Shown in pieces: positions 36,261 through 48,282 of a stretch of DNA of 64,000 nucleotides; position 1 is the stretch's first letter; each line of letters opens with the position of its first letter. Both the position numbers and the translations under genes were made by a program. Origin of the DNA: Selaginella tamariscina (taxonomy: Eukaryota > Streptophyta > Lycopodiopsida > Selaginellales > Selaginellaceae); assembly GCA_003024785.1 (NCBI GenBank), contig PUQB01000013.1, positions 124,001-188,000 on the forward strand, given 5' to 3'. The notes beneath the pieces are model-generated. The model saw nothing but the letters and a program-made list of their open reading frames with translations. It made no database searches and was not told the origin of the DNA.

Positions 36261-39135
36261 TAGAAGAGGAAGTTGCTGAACCAGAAACGCTTGAAGATCC
36301 GGAAGATGAGTCAGAAGAGGTAATGTTGTGCCAGACACAACCTGCCTTATTCGCTATTCAAGACAAAACTGACCCTTTGCTATATTTGACAGGAAGGATA
36401 CGAGGGGACCGAGTCCGAATGATGATCGATACTGGAGCAACATACAACTTCATATCGACTAGTCTAGCTCGTCGATTGAATTTGGATGTAATAAAGATGT
36501 GTGAAATAAAGATCAATTTTGGCAAAGGTTCTCAAAATACTAATAATATAGCAAGGGCAGTTCCTGTCCAAATCAAAGATTGGAAGGCTAAGCTAGACTT
36601 ATTTGTCTTGAATATGACGGGGTTTGACTTTGTTTGGGTATGGAATGGTTCCATAAACATGTAATCGAAATGAGGGGTTCCGGAGATAATCGAATCACGC
36701 TTGCAGCAGATAAAGACATTAGAAAGACACGCTCAAAATGGAAACGCTAACTGATAAGGATTGGAATCCTATGTTCCTTACCTTAACTCAGTTGCGTAAG
36801 GCAGTTAGACATCGGGAACGTGTGTTTCTTGCAATGGTTTTGGATACTGGTGAAGTCAAAATAGGAGATGGTCAAGAATCTGTTCCTGAACCTATTTTGG
36901 AAGTCTTGAACATGTTTAAGGATGTGTTGAGAAGACTTGCCGCCTGAGTTACCTCCACGTCGAGCTGTGGACCACAGATAGAGATTTTGCCAGGTTCGTC
37001 TCCACCGGCAAGAGCCCCATATCGGTTGAATCCTCAAGAGTTAGTAGAATTGAAGAGACAGCTGACAGAATTGATTGGTCGAGGACACATTCGACCTAGT
37101 CGATCCCGTATGGTGCACCTATCTTGTTTGTAATGAAAAAGGATGGTACGATGCGAATGTGTGTGGACTATCGAGCACTGAACGCGATAACTATCAAAAA
37201 TAAGTATCCTCTTCCACGAGTGGACGACTTATTTGATAGGCTATCAAAAGCAAAGTATTTTTCAAGAATAGACTTGAGATCGGGGTACCATCAGATTCGG
37301 GTAGCAGAGAATGACATTGAGAAGACCGCTTTTCGAACGCGTTATGGATCATTTGAGTTTCTAGTCTTGCCATTCGGGTTGTGCAATGCTCCAGCAACTT
37401 TTTGCACAATGATGGATGATGTGTTTAGAGACTATCTAGACGAGTTCGTAGTGGTGTATATTGATGACATTCTGATTTTCAGTTCGACAATTGGAACATG
37501 TGGAACACTTAGAAAAAGTGTTTCAGAGGTTGAGAGAGAACCAGTTGTATGCTAAAGAAAGCAAGTGCGCATTTGGTCAAACCAAGATAGATTTCTTGGG
37601 ACACTTGATCTCAGGTGGGGAGGTTGCCATGGACCCAAAGAAAATTCAAGCTATTACTGAGTGGATGACTTTAAAAGACGTGCATGAAGTTAGATCATTT
37701 CTTGGTCTAACAGGGTATTACCGAAGATTCATAAAGGGTTACTCGGAAATAGCGGCCCCATTGACAGATCTTACGAAGAACATTCCATGGCATTGGACTC
37801 CAGAGTGCCAACGTGCGTTCGTCAAACTCAAAGAGGCTATCTCTTCTGAGCCAGTTTTGCAGTTGCCCATCTTTGAAGATCCCTTTGAAGTAGAATGTGA
37901 CGCTTCCGACTTTGCAATTGGTGGTGTATTGCAACAGAAAGGACATCCAGTGTCCTTTTTCTCGAAGAAGTTAGATGCCGCGCAAACTCGATGGCCTACT
38001 CACGAAAAGGAGATGTATGCTATTGTTGCTTCCTTGGAGTATTGGCGTCATTATCTTCCAAGTCATGGCACTGTGGTTTGGACAGATAGTGTAACTCTAA
38101 GGTATTTTGAAACGCAGCCGAAGCTATCACAAAGTATGCTAGATGGCAGCAGAAGTTGGCACGTTCCAGCCTGAAATCAGACATAAGGCGGGAAAGGATA
38201 ATGTGGTAGCCAATGCACTCAGTAGGAAGGGTCATCTTCGTGTTATGTCGGCACCCGTGTCAACTTTGGTGGATGAATTTGTGACGGCGTATCCTCAGGA
38301 CAAGTTTGCTAAGGAGGCTTTGAGCCTGGTGGCAAAGAGGAAACAAGTTCATAGTTACGAAAGAGATGGTAATATTCTAGCAAAAATAGAAAGTCGAATG
38401 GATGCACTCAAACAGGCGCATTTTGCGGTACGAGATGGAGGGAGAGGTTATTAAGAGAGCATCACGACGTTCCTTTGGCAGGACATGGTGGAAGGCATAA
38501 GACATTGGCTTTGTTGAAACATGGATTCTATTGGCCGAGTATGATAGATGATGTTGCCATGTATGTCAAGACATGCCCCACATGTCAACAAGTAAAGAGT
38601 CAATCGCAAAAACGAGCTGGGAAGTTGTAGTGCATACCGATTCCGGAGCGGCCATTTCAAAGTGTTACTTTGGACTTTATCATGGGATTGCCAAAATCTT
38701 GTGGTTTTAACGCGCTCATGGTGGTAGTCGATCGGTTTTCAAAGGTTGCTCATTTCATTCCAACTATAGAGACAGTGAATGCAATTCAAGCAGCAAAGTT
38801 GTTCTTCCACGAAGTCATAAGAGTGCGCGGGCTATCGGAAACGATGATCTCAGATCGGGATCCTCGATTTACGGGCAAGTTTTGGGGAACGTTATTTAAG
38901 CAGTTTGGTACGATGCTCAAGTTCAGTACAGCCTACCATCCGCAAACTGATGGTCAAACAGAGAGAGTGAACCGACAAGTCGAGGACTATCTCAGATGCT
39001 ATGTTCAAGGTGATCAACTTGATTGGGCTGAACACTTGGATATGGCTGAGATATGTTACAATAACTCAACACACACTGCAATCAGATGTAGCCCGATGGA
39101 AGTGTTAATTGGGAATAAGGGTGGTATTCCTTAGA
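36261..39135 (+). pseudogene. Element D protease, reverse transcriptase, RNase H, integrase
   Basis: Protease DTGA at 36427-36438 (MMIDTGATYNFISTSLA). RT from ~37000, open 37124-37555 ([30 protein letters not shown], catalytic YIDD at 37457-37468); one-base break near 37485; 37491-38174 has the thumb and RNase H (DFLGHLISGG, ECDASDFAIGGVLQQ, HEKEMYAIVASLEYWR). Integrase zinc-binding at ~38460-38620 (LLKHGFYWP, CPTCQQ) and core 38670-39134 with three acidic residues in LDFIMGLP, ISDRDPRF and TDGQTERVNR. Gypsy order RT, RNase H, integrase. Four or five small breaks prevent one polyprotein. Confidence 0.9.
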
Positions 39136-39137
39136 GT

Positions 39138-39707
39138 ATGGTGTTACCGAAAGACGATAGCAATCGAGTTCCATCTGTAGCAGAGTTCACGGGACAATTG
39201 TATCGAACATGGGAAGCTGCTCGTCAAGCAATGGCTGCAGCTCAGGAAAGGTATCGTCAGCAGTACGATAAGCATCAACGAGATGTAGAGTATCAGGTTG
39301 GGGACATGGTATTGTTGAGTACCAGAAACCTGAAGGTTCCAACAACTCTTTTGAAGAAGTTTCTATCGCACTACATAGGCCCATACAAGGTGGTGAAGCG
39401 AGTAGGGAAAGTGGCTTATGGGTTAGATCTTCCTCCAGAGTTGGGAACAATACACAATGTGTTTCATGTCAACTTGCTCGAGCCATTCCACAAGGATGAG
39501 AAACATCCACATAGATATCATAGTTTGCATCCGCCTCCAGAGTTAGTTGGTGAGGAGAAAGAATTTGAAGTTGAGGCGATATTAAAGGGCGAAACATTCA
39601 TGGACAGCGAAAACATAAACGTGAATATCTTGTTAAGTGAAAAGGGTACCCAGCATGCGAGTCGACATAGGAACCATTGGAGAGTTTGCAGAACGAGATG
39701 GAATTAG
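39138..39707 (+). CDS. Element D integrase C-terminus with chromodomain-like end
   Basis: Open 189-codon frame after an in-frame stop at 39133. Contains the GPY/F-type integrase tail (YQVGDMVLLSTRNLKVP, HYIGPYKVVKRVGKVAYGLD, FHVNLLEPFH) and ends with a diverged chromodomain (EKEFEVEAILKGE, HASRHRNHWRV). The tryptophan cage is weaker than in element F. Followed by a 3' untranslated region matching element C. Confidence 0.8.
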   Translation: MVLPKDDSNRVPSVAEFTGQLYRTWEAARQAMAAAQERYRQQYDKHQRDVEYQVGDMVLLSTRNLKVPTTLLKKFLSHYIGPYKVVKRVGKVAYGLDLPPELGTIHNVFHVNLLEPFHKDEKHPHRYHSLHPPPELVGEEKEFEVEAILKGETFMDSENINVNILLSEKGTQHASRHRNHWRVCRTRWN

Positions 39708-39710
39708 TGA

Positions 39711-40100
39711 ATGAGTTTGAGGCGAGGTCTCAAACTGATTAAGAAATAAAGTTCTGGTTTATTTCTTATTAACCTAGGGGCCGACAGATAACCTTAACTA
39801 GAGGCCTCCAATATAAATTCTAGTTAACTTAAAGAAATTAACTAACTTGTTTGTGTCGGGTGACAGACTTTGCAGACGTGCAAAAGGTCTCCAAATGACT
39901 TCTTGTCACAGGTGGTGCCTCCGGTAGCTGAGTTCTCGCTCAATGAACGACGGTTTTGAAGTATTTGGCTTCGCGTAATGCAAGGGGGGTAATAAAACTT
40001 GTGAACTTTTTGCTGACTCCGCATAGAGTGATTAGCGTTAGTTTTTAGTTAATTTTTCCTAACCTAGTCTAGTGTTGGAGTTAGACGTCAACGAGGACGT
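39711..40100 (+). other. Element D 3' untranslated region
   Basis: Non-coding, ~80% similar by eye to 21700-22075 of element C. Broken at AACGAGGACGT by insertion of E; it resumes at 47274. Confidence 0.8.
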
Positions 40101-40917
40101 TGTCACGGGAAAATTTGGACCATCACCTTGGTAGCCCCTGGTATGCATGTAGTGGATTAGTCTTCTACTCGTATTATACTAGTCTTCTACTCGTATTATA
40201 CGTCTACATTTCACTTTACTATTCACCTTCTTTGTCTTTTCTTGCATGGTCAAACTAGTTAACATTATTATGTTAATCCATATGATTAGTGCCTGCTTTG
40301 ACCATGCACTTTTCTTTGTCTTCTTCCATGCACCTTCCTAGTCACCTTCCCAAGTCAAAGTCAAGTCACCCTCTTCCATAACCCCATCATTTATGGGTCA
40401 AGCCCACCTTCTTCCATAACCCCCATCATTTATGGGTCAAGCCCACCTTCTTCCATAACCCCATCATTTATGGGTCAAGCCCACCTTCTTCCATAACCCC
40501 CTACCATTATTCTTATGTAACCCCCATCTTACACCCTCTCTTACATCCCTACCCTACCCTACATGCATTCTTTATATTATTTTGGGTATATAAGGAACCA
40601 AGGCTCAAGGGTTTCGGGAGAAAGGACACATATAGATATAGAGATATAGAGAAGAGTCTCTAGTTTCTTCTTTTCTTTTCTTACTTTGTAAATAGGTGTG
40701 ATGACATTATTTTGTGTGTGCTCCTATGATGAAATATAAAAATTAGTTAGTGTATCTTTCGTGTCATGAGTTTCATCTCATGTTTTCCCTTTCTTTTCTA
40801 TTCTTTTATTCATGTGGTGTAATCATTAGCAAGGACTACTACGATGCGCTATCACTAAAGCCATCAAGTCCCGAACATACGAGTCCCCGAATGATTTTCC
40901 TTCGACATGTTTTTGGT
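40101..40917 (+). repeat. Element E 5' LTR
   Basis: TGTCACGGGAAAATTTGGAC ... CCTTCGACA. Contains three tandem ~38-bp units with CATCATTTATGGGTCAAGCC (40373-40490); the 3' LTR has two, explaining most of the length difference. TATA-like TATATAAGG at 40587. Confidence 0.9.
40587..40595 (+). promoter_or_regulatory. Candidate TATA box in E LTR
   Basis: TATATAAGG followed ~30 bases later by a purine-rich start region; identical in the 3' LTR at ~46968. Confidence 0.55.
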
Positions 40918-40964
40918 GCGGTGAGCGTGGAATGCTAATGTGCATTGTTTATGAATGAGCCTGA

Positions 40965-41372
40965 GTGTCCTTTTTGAGAAGGTTCTTTCAACTTTCAAGG
41001 TCTCTTCAAAATCAAATATTGAAGTGTTGTTTTGAGCATCCACATGGGTTTGCTTTAAATAACAAGTTGGTGGTCATTCAAGTGTGGGGATTTGAAGAAT
41101 TCAAGTTTGGAATACAACTTGCAATTGCGAATGTGCTTTTGAGGAGGCGAGAGGTGAATCGAGCATGGATCAAGATTTGGCATCCATGTGATAGTAGTGA
41201 TATCGATGAGGCACATTGTTTGTGTATGGATCTTCCATACATTGATCCTCACATCGCAGTCGTGACAATATCTCGTTGGATTCATCCAAGTCTTTGGGAA
41301 TCTTGTGGAGTGTGGAGTTTGGTGAAGCAAGAGTATTGCGCGCGTTGTGAGAGGTTCGGTTGTGCTTGTTAA
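40965..41372 (+). CDS. Element E accessory frame of unknown function
   Basis: Intact 135-codon frame between the LTR and the RNase H frame, which it overlaps by ~12 bases in another phase. Not recognised. The C-terminal third is rich in Trp and Cys (EYCARCERFGCAC), and there is no signal peptide or clear membrane segment. It could be an accessory protein or the N-terminus of a protein fused to the RNase H through the overlap. The first ATG is not proven. Confidence 0.5.
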   Translation: MSFLRRFFQLSRSLQNQILKCCFEHPHGFALNNKLVVIQVWGFEEFKFGIQLAIANVLLRRREVNRAWIKIWHPCDSSDIDEAHCLCMDLPYIDPHIAVVTISRWIHPSLWESCGVWSLVKQEYCARCERFGCAC

Positions 41373-41765
41373 TGTGGCAAGTCAACTTTGATGGAGCATA
41401 CAAGCCAAAGAAGCAAGTTGCGAGTGTAGGGGTCGTGCTAACTGATCCAGTAGGGAAGCGAATCAAAATTTCTGAGCCAACTTCTAGTGCTAATTCTTGC
41501 AATCAAGCGGAGTATTCTGCATTGATTCGAGGATTGAAGGAGGCAAGGAAACAAGGAGCGAAAAACGTGGTTGCGATTGGGACTCTAAGTTGGTGGTGAA
41601 CCAAGTACAAGGTCAGTGGAAAGTGAGAAAGCCTGAGTTGTTGGTGCTTTCTGAGCGTGTTCAAGATCTCAAAAGGGATTCGACACTTTTGAGATAAAGC
41701 ACGTTCCTCGAAGAGAGAATCTAGAGGCTGACGAGCTTGCACAGAGGGGGGCATTGCCTCGTCAA
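41360..41765 (+). pseudogene. Extra plant/archaeal-type RNase H, upstream of gag
   Basis: Cleaves the RNA of RNA:DNA hybrids. All four expected acidic positions are visible: QVNFDGAYKP (Asp), NQAEYSALIRGLKEA (Glu), DSKLVVNQVQGQWKV (Asp) and NLEADELAQRGA (Asp). The DSKLVVNQV style is that of plant/archaeal RNase HI, unlike the RNase H after RT. A missing G at ~41580 and a missing base near 41675 shift the frame. It lies 5' of gag, an unusual position. Confidence 0.8.
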
Positions 41766-41819
41766 AGTGACGTCTCTTCATCTACTTGTAATCAGGTGAA
41801 ACCTTTGCCATTTTTACAC

Positions 41820-42889
41820 TTGTAAAGATGGTGTCTATTCCAGTATATCATGGTCTGCAAAATGAGGATGTAGATAGTATTTACGTTCATTTAAGCGAGC
41901 ATGCATTTCGAATGGAGATAGAAGTTCTACCACTTGGGCAGAACTTCTACCATCCTTTTTGGAGGATGGAGCATTGAAGTGGTTTGAACGTCAAACTAGT
42001 GATGTTAAGGCTAGTTGGGAGAGGTTGAGTGAGGCTTTTCTAGGAGAGTATGGAAAGCCAGAGACATTGGATGAGGTTATGAAGCAATTGGATCAATTGA
42101 GGCAAAGTGAAGAAGAGAGTGTCAAGGCATTCAGTGAGCGTGTGTTGGAACTCCAATGTAAGCTACGAAGTGGTTTGGGAGTGGAGGCCTCCGAAGGACA
42201 GGAGGATGCATCCAAGGAGTCCAAACCAGCTGTGGGGATAGATGCATTGGTGTTCAACAAGTTTCTTACTGATTGAAGCCGGTATTACGCCAGAAGGTAA
42301 AGAACAAAGAGCCTAGTAACTTGCAGGAAGCTGTGAAGATTGCTATGAAAAGGAGGCACTTCTCATGGATTTTGATGAAGCCTCAATCTCAACAGTAGCA
42401 CCACAACCAAGGTTGGCACCAATTCTACAAACACCCCAAGTTGTGATTCCTGCAACCGTTCCAGTCAAATCATCTGAGTTGGAGAGTAGTATTGCCAAAT
42501 TAACTTCAGATCTCAATGAACTCAAGTTGCATTTGCTTCAAGCAAAGCCAACAGGACCAAAACCTCCAAGGCCACCCAGGGATCGAGCTAATGTCACTTG
42601 TTACATTTGTAAACAACAAGGTCACTATGCCACTGAATGTCAACAACCACGACCACAGGTGACATGTTTTACATGTAAACAGGTGGGACACTATGCAAAT
42701 GAGTGTCCTCAGAAACCTCAATCAACTCCTGCACCACAACAGAGGGACCAACCTAGTGTTCATTTGGTGGAGTTAACAACCGAGCAAGGTGACTTGGATC
42801 TCTTAGGTCTTAAGAGACCAGAGGGGAAGCAACAAGCCCAAGAGAAGAAGGAAGTGCAAGCCCACGACGTAAGGTTGGATACAGGATAG
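41820..42889 (+). pseudogene. Element E gag with two CCHC zinc knuckles
   Basis: Gag core in the frame 41959-42276 (ALKWFERQTSDVKASWERLS, EEESVKAFSERVLELQCKL). After a break near 42275, the frame 42365-42889 carries two zinc knuckles at 42599-42709 (CYICKQQGHYATEC and CFTCKQVGHYANEC). Confidence 0.85.
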
Positions 42890-42892
42890 GGA

Positions 42893-45170
42893 TTGGCAAG
42901 GGCAGAAGAATATTCAATTGTCGAGGATCTAGGAGATACTCGTGCCAACATTACAGTTGCACAATTATTGTCAAAATGCCCAAGCTTGAGGAGAGAGCTT
43001 CGACAAGGGATTAGTACTCGTGCAAAGAAGGTACGTCCTAGTGGTGAGGATGAGGTGATGCGAAATGTACAAATGATAACAAGAGAATCCAATACGAATG
43101 CCGTGGCACCAATTGTGGATGTGGTAGTAGATGGAATACGTGTGCAACGTGTTTTAGTAGATGGTGGTGCAGAGATCAATGTCATGAGTAGCTGGTTGAT
43201 GGAGAAACTTGGTCTCAAGCAACCAACCATCGAATTGGAGGATTAGGGTGGCAATGATCGACGTGTCAAGCCAGTGGAAAGATTATTGACTTGCCGATCA
43301 CAGTGCACGGGATAACTACCTCTATATGTGCATGTCATGCAACTACGACGGGATGCACATGGTTATCCTATGATCTTGGGTCGACCTTGGCTTTATAAGG
43401 TTGATGCTAAGAATTATTGGAAAAAAGGGGAGATGACTATTGGTCATAAGTCAAGACGAGTGACAATAGCCATCAAGGAGAACACAACAAAGGTTGTAGA
43501 TGAGGAGTCATCTTCTAGTGAGGAATATGATTCTAGCAGTAATAGTGAGGTGACAACCTCAGATTCTGAGAGTGAGCAAGAGGAGAAGGAATTGTATGCC
43601 CTCAAGGCGATTCCTAAGGTTGCTACGCGTGTGGAGCCTCACGATAGACATGAGGTCTATGATCAACAACTCACCCAGGAGCAGGAGGCTCAAGGAGGGG
43701 TAGTAGGGGTTGTTGAAAAGGGGCAGGAAGCAAGTAGTGGCAACAAGTTTGAGGCAAAGGAAGTGGAGCGACGAGCTCTTTTGGAGAAGATGCTTAGTTC
43801 AAGTTTGACTCCTGAGGAGAAGGAGCAATACATGAGCATGCTATTGAAGTTCCCCAAGTTGTTTGCGACATCATATGAGGAGCTTCGTCAAGTAGATATT
43901 GTGCAACATGAGATCCCACTTAAACCAGGTATGAAGGGAGTTGCACAAAAGGCTTATAGGATGGGTCCTTTGAAAAGAGCATAGTTTATGAGGAGCTCAT
44001 GAAGCTACAGCGTTCGGATTTCATTTTTAAGGTGGAAACGTCAGATTGGGTTTCTCCTGTGGTGGTAGCCCAAAGAAAAATGGTAAGTGGCGAGTTTGTG
44101 TCAACTTCAAACGATTAAATGATGGCACACATCGAGATCATCACCCCATTCCTTTCATGGATGAGATACTAGATGAAGTGACAGGGCATGAGATGTACAC
44201 ATTTTGTGATGGGTACTCTGGGTATTTCCAAGTCAGGATTCGAGAAGAGGACCAGTGAAGACTACCTTCACCACACCATGGGGAACCTTTGCGTATAGGG
44301 TGATGCCGTTTGGACTCACAAATGCTCCAGCAACGTTTCAACGATTGATGAACAAGGTGTTTGAACCATATCTTGGTTCATTCATTAGGGTTTACCTCGA
44401 TGACTTTTGCATCTATAGCGATAGGATGAGCCACTTGGAGAAGGTACAACTAGCATTCCAAAGGATGGATGATGCAAAAGGATGCTTGAACCCGGAAAAA
44501 TGTCAGATTGGTAGTACTAAGGGCACCAGTGGCATTGAGCCAAGTCAAGACAAGGTGGACAAGCTACTCATGTTGCCAACTCCGACTTGTGTCAAGGAGG
44601 TACGAAAGTTTGTAGGGTTGGCAGGTACTATCGTAGATTTGTGGAGGGATTTGCAGAGATGGCATATCCATTGAACCAGCTACTTCGTAAGGGAGTTGCA
44701 TTTCAATGACTTCTTCATGCCAAGCATCATTTGAGAGGCTTAAGATCGCACTAAGTTCACATCCGATTTTGGTGGCACCTAAATGGGAGAGTTATTTTAT
44801 GTCAATCTCAGTGTTGGAGAAGTTTCAATCACTGTGATCCTGATGCAGAAGGGGAGAAGCGGATACTTGTTTCCCATTTATTATGCAGGAAGGCAATTAC
44901 AAGGGCCAGAGCTCAACTACCCATTGTTGGAGAAGCAAGCAGCAGCAATCATATATGCAGTGGAGAAGTTCAAGCATTACTTGTGGGGGCGCCACTTTGT
45001 TTTCCTCATCAACAATGCAACACTTAAGTACATTGCCAATAAGCCTGGGCTCACAGGGAAGTTTTCTAGGTGGATCACGACCTTGGCTGAGTATGATTTT
45101 GAGTTTCAACATGAGAAGAGCACAAGAGCGGTTTAGCAGAAATGTTGGACCAAGGTGACATTGAGAAGTT
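42893..45170 (+). pseudogene. Element E protease, reverse transcriptase and RNase H
   Basis: Protease VLVDGGAEINVMSSWL, with DGG at 43160-43168 in place of DTG/DSG, as in Tat elements. Linker rich in Ser and Glu (43500-43600). RT: 44046-44258 (GKWRVCVNFKRLND), 44255-44674 ([14 protein letters not shown], catalytic YLDD at 44393-44404, then LEKVQLAF). RNase H: 44783-45136 (YYAGRQLQGPELNYPLLEKQ, KHYLWGRHFVFLINNATLKY). Single-base breaks near 43984, 44258, 44630 and 45136. Confidence 0.9.
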
Positions 45171-45179
45171 CCATTATCT

Positions 45180-46450
45180 TTGGAAGTTTGTGCTCTTTCA
45201 CCCGACATGGAGGATTATCAAGAAGTCTACAATTTCTTGATGGATGGGAAGTTTCCAGAAGGATGTACAACAACCCAGAAGAAGACGATCATGCGACAAT
45301 CTCGACCTTATATGGTAATGGGTGAGTTACTTTATAGGATAGGGCGAGATGGTGTGCTTCGACGAGCGGTGGGTCGTCAGGAGAGAAAACAGATCATGGA
45401 GCAATGCCATGAAGGATTTTGCGGTGGACACTTCTCACACGACTACACTTCCAAGAAGATAGTCAATGCAGGATATTATTGGCCGACCCTCTTCAAGGAT
45501 GTTAAGGAGTGGTGTCGGACTTGCCAGGTTTGTCAGACTTTTGGAAGAAGAGTGCTGTACAAGGGACCTTTGCATCCTATTTTACCAACAGGTCCATTTG
45601 AGAAATGGGGAATAGACTTTGTTGGTCCCTTGCCAGTGGCTTCTTCACAAAAGAGATACATTATTGTGGGTACTGACTATCTAACGAGGTGGGTGGAAGC
45701 AGTCTCTGTTCGAGCTTGTACCAAGGAGGTCGCAACAAATTTCATCATCCAGAACATTGTCACCAGGTTTGGGTGCCCATTAGAGATAGTAACAGATCAG
45801 GGTTCTCATTTCTGTAATGAAGTGGTGGAGCTTCTTCTTTCTCAATTGTCCATCACACGGCGACAATCAACAAGTTATTACCCTCAAGCTAATGGACTGG
45901 TGGAACGAACAAATGGAGTGTTGTGCAATATATTAGCTAAGCTTGCGGTGGATCATAAGAAGGATTGGAACAAGTGGTTACCAGCAGCACTTTGGGCTTT
46001 CAGGACAACACACAAAGTTGCTACCAGGTACACACCATTTCAATTAGTTTATGGTATAGAAGCAATACTCCCAATTGAGCTGGAAATACCAAGCTTGCGT
46101 CTAGCATTGAAGCATGGGCTTGGAGATGGTGAGGATTTGCAAGCAAGGTTGGTTCAGTTGGAGAGCATGGATGAATCACGAAGACAAGCCTTGCAACTTG
46201 TGGAGGCAATGCAGCAGAAGTGGAAGGCCAAATTCGATAAGAAGATTCGAGAACGACCACTCAGTGATGCGATATGATAGTCGATTGGATAAGACCTTCT
46301 CAAAGAAGTTCTTACCAAGATGGGATGGACCTTTCATCATTGTGGAGGTTTATAAGAATGGGTCATATCTTTTGGCAAACTTGGATGGAGAACAGCATGG
46401 CACACGGGTTAATGGTTACAGGTTGAAGCGCTTTCATGTTCGACAGTAGC
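45180..46450 (+). pseudogene. Element E integrase
   Basis: Open 45180-46277, with a one-base shift into 46114-46449 for the tail. Zinc-binding HEGFCGGHFSHDYTSKKI ... CRTCQVC (45405-45535). Core Asp in WGIDFVGPLP (~45616), Asp in VTDQGSHF (~45791), Glu in ANGLVERTNG (~45904). Tail KFLPRWDGPFIIVEVYKNGS and YRLKRF has no chromodomain. Confidence 0.9.
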
Positions 46451-46508
46451 TATGAGTTTTCAAACAACCCGCATCGCGTGGCAATGCGTGTTGTTTGGGT
46501 GGGATTTA

Positions 46509-47273
46509 TGTCACGGGAAAATTTGGACCATCACCTTGGTAGCCCCTGGTATGCATGTAGTGGACTAGTCTTCTACTCGTATTATACTAGTCTTCTACTC
46601 GTATTATACGTCTACATTTCACTTTACTATTCACCTTCTTTGTCTTTTCTTGCATGGTCAAACTAGTCAACATTATTATGTTAATCCATATGATTAGTGC
46701 CTGCTTTGACCATGCACATTTTCTTTGTCTTCTTCCATGCACCTTCCTAGTCACCTTCCCAAGTCAAAGTCAAGTCACCCTCTTCCATAACCCCCATCAT
46801 TTATGGGTCAAGCCCACCTTCTTCCATAACCCCATCATTTATGGGTCAAGCCCACCTTCTTCCATAACCCCCTACCATTATTCTTATGTAACCCCCATCT
46901 TACACCCTCTCTTACATCCCTACCCTACCCTACATGCATTCTTTATATTATTTTGGGTATATAAGGAACCAAGGCTCAAGGGTTTCGAGGGAGGACACAT
47001 ATAGATATAGAGATATAGAGAAGAGTCTCTAGTTTCTTCTTTCTTTTCTTACTTTGTAAATAGGTGTGATGACATTATTTTGTGTGTGCTCCTATGATGA
47101 AATATAAAAATTAGTTAGTGTATCTTTCGTGTCATGAGTTTCATCTCATGTTTTCCCTTTCTTTCTATTCTTTTATTCATGTGTGTAATCATTAGCAAGG
47201 ACTACTACGATGCGCTATCACTAAAGCCATCAAGTCCCGAACATACGAGTCCCCGAATGATTTTCCTTCGACA
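46509..47273 (+). repeat. Element E 3' LTR
   Basis: Near-identical to 40101-40917 but with two instead of three ~38-bp units (46790-46860). Preceded by a purine-rich TTTGGGTGGGATTTA tract. Ends CCTTCGACA, then D resumes with ACGTTGACATT. Confidence 0.9.
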
Positions 47274-47301
47274 ACGTTGACATTTCCAAAGGCGGGGAGT
47301 G

Positions 47302-48282
47302 TGTCATAGTTTTACTATGACTCGACCCTTTACTTTGGGGTTTGACTGTTGTTACTACTACCGAGTTGTGTGACAAACCCTAGATGTAGTAGGAAACAAG
47401 CTCGTTTAGTGCACTTGGGTATCTAGTGATGGTCCGGCCGGGTGTCATTAGGCATTTGCAGAAAACTCTAGGCGAAACTAGAACTTACCTTCTAGAAACT
47501 CTCCCCCGTTTTGGCGTTCCAGGTTAGGGTTCTTTGCAAAAGGGTTAGGGACACCCCTAGGGTTGACCTAACCCTAGGGTTGACCTAACCCTAGGGTTGC
47601 CCTAACCCCACGTCCTAACCCCCCCCCCTAGGGTTAGGTTTAGGATTAGGTTAGGACAACCATTTTCTCTAAGGGCTGGCATTTCCGTGCCAGCCCACTT
47701 ACTCACTTAGGTAAACAGGGGGGGGGGTCCGTCACATAAATAAGGTGGAGTATATGTAGTGAGGCTTCCTGGGTTCAAAAGAGAGCTCGTTAACCTCCTA
47801 CCGGTGCAAGCTAAGCTTGTGTCGTCAAGGTGCAACCCTCCATTGTGCCGCCCAAACTTCCACACGACATGGGTACAACCCACCCTAGGGTTAGACTATC
47901 CTTATCGTTGGCAGGATCTTGCCTTTGAGATAGGGGCATGTCACTTTTAAGGAGTTAGTCAGATTCCTTGGTCCGAAAACCTGCTCGCAAGCTCAAAGGC
48001 ATTGCCCGAGTTCACGTTCCGCAAAACTAGTGGTTGAGGCCTTGTTCCGGCCGCCTCAACCACGCCAAGCTAGGAACGACACCTAAAGCTCGGCTAGTCC
48101 GTGTATCCTGATTCACAAGGTGAGTCTCGTTCGAGGACTTAGTCAACTAGGGGTTTGACTTCCTAAGGCTTGGGTTCCTAATACGGGTTACTCTACCAGG
48201 TTCCGTGGGGTTTCCACGAGAGGGGATTCCAGGGTTGGCACCTAGCAAGTCGCCTTTGTGGCACCAGGTAAAAACTCTGACA
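47302..48282 (+). repeat. Element D 3' LTR
   Basis: Preceded by the GGCGGGGAGTG purine tract; matches 33790-34774 with few differences, including the G run and ATAAATAAGG. Followed by ATGGT and the resumed F coding frame. Confidence 0.9.

Larger units (their letters stand above)
40101..47273 (+). mobile_element. Element E: Tat-like gypsy retrotransposon with 5' RNase H
   Basis: Youngest of the nest. LTRs 40101-40917 and 46509-47273 are almost identical apart from small indels. The target duplication appears to be ACGT (40097-40100 and 47274-47277), one base shorter than usual. Interior order: accessory frame, plant-type RNase H, gag with two zinc knuckles, protease, RT/RNase H, integrase. 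The protease DGG motif and integrase style resemble plant Tat elements. Single-base breaks interrupt gag-pol. Confidence 0.9.
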
